A stretch of 64,000 nucleotides of DNA from positions 62,001 to 126,000 of the forward strand of contig NZ_BMKW01000004.1 of assembly GCF_014644535.1 (NCBI RefSeq). The letters are read 5' to 3'. The DNA comes from Neoroseomonas lacus (GTDB lineage: Bacteria; Pseudomonadota; Alphaproteobacteria; Acetobacterales; Acetobacteraceae). The notes beneath the pieces were generated by a model, which was not told the origin of the DNA, did not search any database, and was given only the letters and a program-made list of their open reading frames with translations. Both the position numbers and the translations under genes were made by a program. Positions 1-6,710 of the stretch are shown piece after piece. The number at the start of each line of letters is the position of its first letter. Within the stretch, counting starts at the first letter, position 1.

Positions 1-183
1 GAGGTCGCCGCCGCCATCCGCGCCTATTGGCAGGACACGCACAACCTCGCCGAAGGGGCCGGTGCCGCGCCGCTCGCCGCGCTGCTGCAGGAACGCGAGG
101 CGATGCGCGGCAAGCGCGTTGGTCTGGTGCTGTGCGGCGGCAATATCGACCTCGACCTGTTCCGCGACTGGGTGGCCGCATGA
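1..183 (+). CDS. Threonine dehydratase-like PLP enzyme, C-terminal end (partial)
   Basis: Only the last 60 codons are inside the window; the gene begins upstream. The tail contains the phrase GLVLCGGNID followed by a short end LDLFRDWVAA. This matches the usual C-terminus of threonine/serine dehydratases of the fold-type II PLP family (TdcB, IlvA catalytic domain, EutB-like), where the CGGN loop contacts the cofactor. These enzymes deaminate threonine or serine to a 2-oxoacid. The stop codon overlaps the start of the downstream amidohydrolase (ATGA), so the two are translationally coupled and probably act in one catabolic route. Which hydroxy amino acid is the substrate cannot be told from this fragment. 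Confidence 0.8.
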   Translation, partial: EVAAAIRAYWQDTHNLAEGAGAAPLAALLQEREAMRGKRVGLVLCGGNIDLDLFRDWVAA

Positions 184-1361
184 CCGATCTTCTGCTGCGC
201 AATGTCCGCCCGATGGGTGGGCCGGCGACCGATATCCTCGTGCTGGATGGACGCATCGCCGCGCCAGGGCCGGCACCCGCCGGCATCCCGGTCGAGGACG
301 GGCAGGGCATGCTGCTGCTGCCCGGCTTCGTCGAGGGGCACACGCATCTCGACAAGACCACTTTCCATGAAGCGGACTGGCTGGTGAACACCGTCGGCCC
401 GCGCATCATCGACAAGATCGACCATGAACGCGAATGGCGCGCGCGCACCGGCCATGATGCCGGGGCGGCGTCGCTCGCGATGGCGCGCGCCTTCCTCGCC
501 GCCGGCACCACGCGCATCCGCAGCCATGTCGATGTGGATACTGAGGCCGGCACGCGCCATGTCGAGCGTGTGCTGGAAACCCGCGCGGCGATGCAGGGCG
601 TGCAGGAAATCCAGATCGTCGCCTTCCCGCAATCGGGCGTTCTCGGCCGGCAAGGGACCGAGGCGGCGCTCGATGCTGCGCTGGCGATGGGCGCGGACAT
701 AGTCGGCGGGCTCGACCCCTGCGCGATCGAACGCGACCCGGTGCGCCATCTCGACATCGTCTTTGGCCTCGCCGAGAAGCACGCCAAGCCCGTCGATATC
801 CACCTGCACGAGCAGGGCTCGATGGGCGCCTTCTCGCTGGAACTGATCCTCGAACGCACCCGCGCCCTCGGCATGCAGGGCAAGGTGGTGGTCAGCCACG
901 CCTTCTGCCTCGGCGACATCCCCGAGCGCGAGCGCGACGCGCTGCTCGTCCAGATGGCCGCGCTGGGCGTGGCGATCGCGACGACGGCGCCGCCCTCGCG
1001 CCCGGTGCCGCTGGTGGCGCCCTGCCTCGCGGCGGGGTTGACGATCTTCGGCGGCAATGACGGCATCCGCGACACCTGGACGCCCTATGGTTCGCCCGAC
1101 ATGCTCGAGCGCGCCATGCTGGTGGGGCTGCGCAACAATTTCCGCCGCGACGACGAGATCGCGCTCGCCTTCGACTGCGTCAGCGCCGCCGGTGCGGCGG
1201 GGTGCGGCTTCACGGCCTATGGGCTCGATGCCGGGGCGCGAGCAGACCTCGTGTTGGTTGAGGCGCGCAGCCTGGCGGAAGCCGTGGTGGCGCGCCCGAC
1301 GCGCAAGCTGGTGGTCACAGGCGGGCGCGTGGTGGCGCGGGACGGCGAATTGCTGGTTTAG
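180..1361 (+). CDS. Amidohydrolase family protein, cytosine-deaminase-like
   Basis: A 393-residue metal-dependent hydrolase of the amidohydrolase superfamily. The early strand ends in GFVEGHTHLDKT, which carries the HxH metal pair. Further metal or catalytic positions lie in HLHEQGS, in VSHAFCLGD and in GGNDGIRDTW near the C-terminus, the set seen in cytosine deaminase (CodA) and related N-acyl or ring-opening hydrolases. The start was placed at the ATG overlapping the dehydratase stop; the same frame is open upstream but only antiparallel to the dehydratase coding sequence. Coupling to a PLP dehydratase hints at a catabolic operon. The substrate is not predictable: cytosine, isoguanine-like rings or hydantoin-like compounds are all possible. 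Confidence 0.85.
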   Translation: MTDLLLRNVRPMGGPATDILVLDGRIAAPGPAPAGIPVEDGQGMLLLPGFVEGHTHLDKTTFHEADWLVNTVGPRIIDKIDHEREWRARTGHDAGAASLAMARAFLAAGTTRIRSHVDVDTEAGTRHVERVLETRAAMQGVQEIQIVAFPQSGVLGRQGTEAALDAALAMGADIVGGLDPCAIERDPVRHLDIVFGLAEKHAKPVDIHLHEQGSMGAFSLELILERTRALGMQGKVVVSHAFCLGDIPERERDALLVQMAALGVAIATTAPPSRPVPLVAPCLAAGLTIFGGNDGIRDTWTPYGSPDMLERAMLVGLRNNFRRDDEIALAFDCVSAAGAAGCGFTAYGLDAGARADLVLVEARSLAEAVVARPTRKLVVTGGRVVARDGELLV

Positions 1362-1615
1362 GACAGCGCCCGCGAGTGGAACCACGCTCGCGTTGTTCGA
1401 GCGGGCGTCTTTCCCGGTTCTGGTGAGGCCAGTTCAGCGCCGGCTTGGCCGAGGGACCGCAACCGCCCCCGAGGCATGACCATCATCCGTACCGATGATG
1501 GGATTGTCGGCGTGACAGGGACTACATGCGATGGCATCCAGGCCCGTCGATTCCGGCGCGGCCGCCACCACCCTGCGGGCGGGCCATGCCCCGCCCCTCC
1601 GGACCAGAACCCGCC

Positions 1616-2638
1616 ATGAAGAAGATCGGTTTCCTCTCCTTCGGCCATTGGTCGCCGTCGCCGCATTCCGGCACGCGTTCCGCCGCCGATGCCCTGCTGC
1701 AATCCATCGACCTCGCCGTCGCCGCCGAGCAACTCGGGGCGGATGGCGCCTATGTCCGCGTGCATCATTTCGCGCGGCAATTGGCCTCGCCTTTTCCGCT
1801 GCTCGCCGCGATGGGGGCGAAGACGACGTCGATCGAGCTCGGCACCGCCGTCATCGACATGCGCTACGAGAACCCGCTCTACATGGCCGAGGATGCCGGC
1901 GCGGCCGACCTCATCGCCGGCGGCCGGCTCCAGCTCGGGTTGAGCCGCGGTTCGCCCGAGCAGGTGATCGATGGCTGGCGCCACTTCGGCTACGCGCCGG
2001 CGGAGGGCGAGACCGACGCCGATATGGGCCGCCGCCATGCCGAGGTGTTCCTGCAGGTGCTGAAGGGCGAGGGCTTCGCCAAGCCCAACCCGCGCCCGAT
2101 GTTCCCCAACCCGCCGGGGCTGCTGCGCCTCGAACCCCATGCGGAGGGGCTGCGCGAGCGCATCTGGTGGGGGTCCGGGTCCAACGCTACGGCGGTCTGG
2201 GCGGCGCGGCAGGGGATGAATCTGCAAAGCTCGACGCTGAAGGACGATGAGACCGGCGAGCCTTTCCACGTGCAGCAGGCCCGGCAGATCCGCGCCTATC
2301 GCGAGGCCTGGGCGGAGGCCGGCCACACCCGCACGCCGCGCGTCTCGGTCAGCCGCAGCATCTTCCCGCTGCTCGACGATCGCGACCGGGAGTATTTCGG
2401 GCGCGGCGGCAAGGAGGAAGACCAGGTCGGCTTCATCGACGAGAAGACGCGCGCCATCTTCGGCCGCGGCTACGCCGCCGAGCCCGAGGCCCTGGTCGCG
2501 CAGCTCCGCGCCGATGAAGGGATCGCCGAGGCCGATACGCTGCTGCTGACGATCCCGAACCAGCTTGGGGTCGAGTACTGCGCCCATGTCATCGAGGGCA
2601 TCCTGACGCAGGTCGCGCCGGCATTGGGCTGGCGCTGA
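1616..2638 (+). CDS. LLM-class flavin-dependent oxidoreductase
   Basis: A 340-residue protein of the bacterial luciferase-like monooxygenase family (TIM barrel, FMN or F420 dependent). It begins MKKIGFLSFGHWSPSP and has the typical helix LAVAAEQLGADGAYVRVHHF, the strand-loop ELGTAVIDMRYENPLYMAEDA and RLQLGLSRGSPEQ. An in-frame extension to 1526 exists, but the protein fold starts at the ATG at 1616. The approximately 250 bases before it hold no gene. The substrate is unknown; relatives oxidise small carbonyl, sulfonate or terpenoid compounds. It faces the cupin gene tail to tail, with a structured repeat filling the gap between them. Confidence 0.85.
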   Translation: MKKIGFLSFGHWSPSPHSGTRSAADALLQSIDLAVAAEQLGADGAYVRVHHFARQLASPFPLLAAMGAKTTSIELGTAVIDMRYENPLYMAEDAGAADLIAGGRLQLGLSRGSPEQVIDGWRHFGYAPAEGETDADMGRRHAEVFLQVLKGEGFAKPNPRPMFPNPPGLLRLEPHAEGLRERIWWGSGSNATAVWAARQGMNLQSSTLKDDETGEPFHVQQARQIRAYREAWAEAGHTRTPRVSVSRSIFPLLDDRDREYFGRGGKEEDQVGFIDEKTRAIFGRGYAAEPEALVAQLRADEGIAEADTLLLTIPNQLGVEYCAHVIEGILTQVAPALGWR

Positions 2639-2646
2639 CCGGGACC

Positions 2647-2910
2647 GGAAAGGGGCGTCGCCCCTCTCCGGACCTCACCCCACCAAAGGCCTAAGGGCCT
2701 CTGGACACCTTGATTTGGTGTTGGGCAGGGCTGGATGTCGGGGGGCCGCAGGGTGCGCGGCGCCCGGAGCCCGGAATTCTCCATGGGTGTGTGCCTGAAG
2801 CGCGCTGCCCATCCGGGCGAACCCGCATGCCCGGCACCAAAACCCGGCGGTCCAGGGTGCCCGGCACCCTGGCGGGGTGAGGCTTGGAGAGGGGCGGCGC
2901 CCCTCTCCAA
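2647..2910. repeat. Structured intergenic element, copy A (264 bp)
   Basis: The element fills the gap between two convergent genes, starting 8 bases after one stop codon and ending 6 bases before the other. Its ends are inverted copies of each other: a hairpin of GGAAAGGGGC / GCCCCTCTCC at 2647-2669 and its counterpart at 2884-2910, each flanked on the inside by a CCTCACCCC-type run. Inside are a CCA-AGGCC/GGCCT-TGG hairpin at about 2683-2710, the 11-mer GCCCGGCACCA at 2829-2839, and a hairpin CCAGGGTG/CACCCTGG at 2852-2872. The same layout recurs in copies B and C. There is no transposase and no clear target duplication. It may act as a bidirectional terminator. Confidence 0.7.
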
Positions 2911-2916
2911 TCAACC

Positions 2917-3429
2917 CTACGCCGCCGCGTCCACCGGCTCGTAGGGAAGCCGCTTCACCCGGTCCATGTTCAGCCCCTCGATGCGCAGCAGGCGTGTCGG
3001 CCCGTCGCGGCGCGGGGAATGCAGGATGCCGGGCTCGTACAGATACGCATCGCCGGGCTTCATCGCGTAGTCCTTGATGCGACGCGCCTTGCCCGGGGTC
3101 GCCTCGGTCGGGCGAGCCAGGCATTCCCAGTCCGTCATGACCGTCTCGCCCTTCGCCTGGCCATAGATCGCCCAGGACGGGCCATGGTCATGCGGGCCCG
3201 AGGTCTTGGCATCCTTGTAGGCATGCGCGAGCACGGTGAAGCCGAGTTCCGGGTCCTCGTAGAGCACCTGCCGCTCGGGCGTCTTGTCGTTGATGTAGGT
3301 GCCGACGAAGTCGGCGTCCTTCAGGGCCTCGCGCACCAGGTCGCAGACCATGATGCGGCCTTCCAGGCCGGGGTGGCTCTTGAGCGCTTCGCGCGCGCCT
3401 GCGACGAAAGTGTCGAGCGTCATGGGCAT
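2917..3429 (-). CDS. Cupin-fold protein, function unknown
   Basis: A 170-residue protein. The segment SGPHDHGPSWAIYGQAKGET has the HxH...E spacing of the first cupin motif. The later DYAMKPGDAYLYEPGILHSP supplies the second motif with its histidine. These would bind one metal ion in a small beta barrel, as in cysteine-dioxygenase-like or ChrR-like cupins. The start is the ATG at 3429, preceded by a clean GGAGGAG ribosome site at 7 bases; an alternative ATG lies two codons further in. The gene is not obviously in an operon; 65 bases separate it from the upstream helicase stop. The substrate is unknown. Confidence 0.75.
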   Translation of the reverse strand: MPMTLDTFVAGAREALKSHPGLEGRIMVCDLVREALKDADFVGTYINDKTPERQVLYEDPELGFTVLAHAYKDAKTSGPHDHGPSWAIYGQAKGETVMTDWECLARPTEATPGKARRIKDYAMKPGDAYLYEPGILHSPRRDGPTRLLRIEGLNMDRVKRLPYEPVDAAA

Positions 3430-3494
3430 GGGATTTCTCCTCCCGCTGGGAACTGGAGCAGAAGATGCTCCCGCCGGGCGCGCGACGGAAGGGG

Positions 3495-6281
3495 TCACGG
3501 CTCGGTCAGGAATTCCCGAGTATCCGCCACCGCCTGGGCGAGCCCCAAGCGGCGGATCAGCACCCCCGGCGGCAACCCGTGCAGCAGCCGCGACGGGCAG
3601 GACCGATCCAACAGCACGAAAACGCCCTTGTCGTCGGCACGGCGGATCAGCCGGCCGAAGGCCTGGCGCAGCCGGTGGCGGGCGACGCGATCGTCGTAAT
3701 CCTTGGGCCGCCCGCCCGATAGATGCAGCCGGCGTTCTCGGTGCAGGATGGTCGGCCGCGGCCAGGGCACCCGGTCGAACACCAGCAGCCGCAGCGCGCG
3801 GCCGGGCACGTCCACCCCGTCGCGCATCGCATCGGTGCCGAGCAGGCAGGCGTGTTCCTCGGCACGGAACACATCGACCAGCGTGGCATTGTCCATCGCA
3901 TCGACATGCTGGGCGTAGAGCGGGATGCCGGCTTCCTCGAGCGGCCGGGCGATGCGCGCCTGCACGTCGCGCAGCCGGCGGATGGCGGTGAACAGGCCCA
4001 GCCCGCCACCACCGGCCGCCAGGAACAGCGCCTGGAACGCGGCGGCGACCTGGCCGGTATTCTCCTTGGCGACATCGGTAACGACGAGGCAGCGGGTGCG
4101 CGCGGCATAGTCGAAGGGCGAGGCCATCGCCGCGCGGATCGCCGGGTTGGGCAGGTGCGAGGCCCCCGTGCGCGCCTCGGCATCGCGCCAGGTGGCCTCG
4201 GGGTCGTCGTCTTCCGCCTCGGCCTCGTCGCGCAGGGTGGCGGAGGTGATCAGCAGCCCATGCGCCGGCGCGGCGACGGCCCGCGCGAAGGGCTCGGTGG
4301 GGTCGAGGTGATGGCGATGCATCCCGGCATCGGTATCGGCGCCGCCGCGGCGTTCCAGCGTCAGCCAATCGACGAAGGCGGGCCGCTGGCCGGGCTCGGG
4401 TGGGTCGGCCTGGACGGTGGCGAGCATCTGCGTCCAGGCGCGCAGCGGCCGCAGCGCGCGGTTCTCCAGCGCCCGGCAGGCGGATTCGATGCGGATGCGG
4501 TCGCCGACCTCGAGGTCCTCCGCCTCATCCTCCAGCCGGGCGGCGAGGCGGTCGCGCAGTGCGACCAGCGGTTCCTCGATGCGCCGCATCGCGCGGGCGA
4601 GGGATTCCGCCGCGCCGGGCAGTGCCTCGGTCACCGGGAACAGGTCGCATTCGGAATCATACAGCCCGGCGTCGCGCGCATCCTGTGTACGGGCCAGTAC
4701 CTGTTCGCGGGCGGCGCGCAGGAAGACCTCGCCGGCATTGGGCGTCTCGTCCGGCCGGGTGCCGCCTTCCGCCGGCAGGCGCGTGGGCCAGCCCGGCACC
4801 GGCAGCGCGCGTGCCGCGAGGAGAGCGGCATCGAGTTGGGCATGCAGTTCCGGCCGATCACCGATCAACTCTTCCAGCCGCCGGCGCAGGCCGCGGGCGC
4901 GGGAGCGGCCCCCCTCCGCACCCAACAGCCAGCGGCGCAGCTCGGCCATCTCGGCACCGGACAATTCGGCGGAGAAGGCGCTGTCGGCGGCGTCGAACAG
5001 GTGGTGGCCCTCGTCGAACACGAGGCGAAGCGGCGGCCCGTCCTCGCCGCCGCCCAACGCCGCCTGGATCATCACCAGCGCATGGTTGGCGATGACGATC
5101 TGCGCCGATTTGGCCCGGCGGATGGAGTGTTCGACGAAGCAGGTCTTGTAGTGCGAGCAGGCGGAATGGATGCATTCGCCGCGCCGGTCGGCCAGCGGCA
5201 GCACCGCGCCAGAGCCGAACAATTCGGTGATCCAGCCGGGGAAGTCGCCGCCCAGCAGGTCCCCATCGCGCGTCGCCAGCGCCCAGCGCGCCACCAGGCC
5301 GAGCGGCACCGCGTAATAGGGCGGCGGCCCGCCCGAGGTCTGGTCATCGAGGTTCAGCAGGCAGAGGTAGTTCTCGCGCCCCTTGCGCAGCACCACGCGG
5401 CGGCGGCGCTCCTCCGGGTCGGGGTAGAGCCGCGCGGTTTCCTGGTCAATCTGCCGTTGCAGGTTGCGGGTGAAGGTGGAAATCCACACCGGCGCGCCGT
5501 TCTTCTCGGCCCAGAGGCTGGCGGGCGCGATGTAGCCGAGCGTCTTGCCGGTGCCGGTGCCGGCCTCGGCGAGCACCACGGCCGGCGCGCCGGGATGTTC
5601 GCGCGGGACGAAGGCGCCGGCGGCGGCCGAGGCGTAGTCGGCCTGTTGCGGCCGTTGTTCGGCGCCGGCGCCGAGGATCTCGGCCAGCCGCCGCCGCGCC
5701 TCGGCCGGTTCGACACCGAAGGAGGCGGCGGGCGGGGCAGGGGCGGTGTCCTCCCATTCCGGCAGGCGGCGCCAGACCTTGTAGGCATGCGGCGTGGGCT
5801 TGGCGGCCGGGTCGCCGAGGGCGGCGAGCACCGAGGGCGCCCAGGGCCAGCCGGCCTCGCCCATGCGGGCGGCGAGGCCGGCCGCGTCGCGGTTGCGGGC
5901 GGTGTCGCGCGTGTCGGCGAGGTGGCGCAGCAGGTGCGTCGCGATCTCGGGCAGCAGCGCGGCGGCGGCTTCCTCATCGGCTGGTTGCGGTAGGTCGAGC
6001 GCGAGCGCCAGGCCGCGCGGCGTCGGTGCGCAGGGTTCCGCCGGGCGGCAGAAGGCGAAGAGTTCCAGCAGGTCATGCGCCGCCTCGAACGCCGGAATGC
6101 CAAGCCGGCGCGCGGTCGCCGGGGCGTGGACCAGCAGTGGCGCGGCATCGCGCAGCCGGGCGGCGGCGGTGGCGGCGGAGAGCGTCTCGACCTCGCCATC
6201 GGTGCTGACCAGCACGGCCCGGCCGAAGCCCGCGACGAGGGACGGCACGTCCGGGAGCAGGAGTCGCGGGGCAGAGACCAT
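3495..6281 (-). CDS. dinG: ATP-dependent DNA helicase, DinG/YoaA (XPD-like) type
   Basis: A 928-residue superfamily 2 helicase. Walker A is EAGTGTGKT near residue 237 and the DEAH-type box reads VFDEGHHLFD. The iron-sulfur cysteines follow the DinG pattern: one in NYLCLLN, then C-x4-C-x5-C in GECIHSACSHYKTC. Motif VI is QAFGRLIRRADD near the C-terminus. The first ~220 residues form an extra N-terminal part resembling a degenerate nuclease-like or accessory domain; I cannot name it. These 5'-3' helicases unwind damaged or R-loop and G4-containing DNA. The start ATG at 6281 has no strong ribosome site. The symbol is by family resemblance; YoaA-type function is equally possible. Confidence 0.88.
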   Translation of the reverse strand: MVSAPRLLLPDVPSLVAGFGRAVLVSTDGEVETLSAATAAARLRDAAPLLVHAPATARRLGIPAFEAAHDLLELFAFCRPAEPCAPTPRGLALALDLPQPADEEAAAALLPEIATHLLRHLADTRDTARNRDAAGLAARMGEAGWPWAPSVLAALGDPAAKPTPHAYKVWRRLPEWEDTAPAPPAASFGVEPAEARRRLAEILGAGAEQRPQQADYASAAAGAFVPREHPGAPAVVLAEAGTGTGKTLGYIAPASLWAEKNGAPVWISTFTRNLQRQIDQETARLYPDPEERRRRVVLRKGRENYLCLLNLDDQTSGGPPPYYAVPLGLVARWALATRDGDLLGGDFPGWITELFGSGAVLPLADRRGECIHSACSHYKTCFVEHSIRRAKSAQIVIANHALVMIQAALGGGEDGPPLRLVFDEGHHLFDAADSAFSAELSGAEMAELRRWLLGAEGGRSRARGLRRRLEELIGDRPELHAQLDAALLAARALPVPGWPTRLPAEGGTRPDETPNAGEVFLRAAREQVLARTQDARDAGLYDSECDLFPVTEALPGAAESLARAMRRIEEPLVALRDRLAARLEDEAEDLEVGDRIRIESACRALENRALRPLRAWTQMLATVQADPPEPGQRPAFVDWLTLERRGGADTDAGMHRHHLDPTEPFARAVAAPAHGLLITSATLRDEAEAEDDDPEATWRDAEARTGASHLPNPAIRAAMASPFDYAARTRCLVVTDVAKENTGQVAAAFQALFLAAGGGGLGLFTAIRRLRDVQARIARPLEEAGIPLYAQHVDAMDNATLVDVFRAEEHACLLGTDAMRDGVDVPGRALRLLVFDRVPWPRPTILHRERRLHLSGGRPKDYDDRVARHRLRQAFGRLIRRADDKGVFVLLDRSCPSRLLHGLPPGVLIRRLGLAQAVADTREFLTEP

Positions 6282-6424
6282 GGGTCAGGGTAGCAGTGCG
6301 GGGCGCCGGTGCTTAGCCCATGTGGCGCTGGGGGCACGGATCGCAGGCTGCGCGACACTGTCGGGGATGTGCGTCATGTCGCGGCACGTCGTTTGCGAAC
6401 GAAGCTGATCGGCGCTGGATGAGG

Positions 6425-6684
6425 CGAGAGGGACATTGCCCCTCCCGGACACGCCTCACCACGGGGAGGCCTTGCCGTCGCATGGCAACGGCAATGGCGG
6501 CCTCCCGGGCCGAAGGCAATACCTGGCGCCAGGCACCCAGGGCAGGATCAGCGCCGAGGCCCGCCTCTGTGCACGGTACGCGCGTCATCGGCTCACGCGG
6601 CGCGTACTGCCCGGCACCAACAGACGGCATTCCAAATGACACTGTCATTTGGTGGGGTGGTTTGGAGGGGCAAAGCCCCTCCAA
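6425..6684. repeat. Structured intergenic element, copy C (260 bp)
   Basis: This lies in the 429-base gap between the helicase start and the rne stop and ends 26 bases before the rne stop codon. The left end is GAGAGGG-acattg-CCCCTCC; the right end, 6662-6684, is a perfect TTGGAGGGGC/GCCCCTCCAA hairpin with loop AAA-like bases. Between them are a long hairpin (GGGAGGCC / GGCCTCCC enclosing TTGCCGT / ACGGCAA) at about 6463-6514, the 11-mer GCCCGGCACCA at 6609-6619, and a CCAAATGAC/GTCATTTGG hairpin at 6632-6652. It shares layout with copies A and B but is more diverged on its left half. The rest of the gap (6282-6424) shows no gene. Confidence 0.65.
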
Positions 6685-6710
6685 TGCTCACCGGACCACT
6701 TGGCCGTTCG

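Noticed and set aside
1362..1615. Possible small genes in the gap before the LLM oxidoreductase
   Set aside because: The open frames lack ribosome sites and are continuations of the flanking genes' frames; only a weak GCGAG/CTCGC hairpin near 1370 is present.
2647..2910. Copy A as an insertion sequence
   Set aside because: No transposase frame and no target-site duplication can be seen at either end; treated as a structured intergenic repeat instead.
2917..4368. 483-codon minus-strand frame reading through the cupin gene from within the helicase region
   Set aside because: Only the last 170 codons, after a GGAGGAG ribosome site, look like protein; the first part is an out-of-frame read of the helicase.
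3723..5993. 756-codon plus-strand open frame opposite the helicase
   Set aside because: Shadow of the DinG-type gene, whose Walker A, DEGH and Fe-S motifs are intact.
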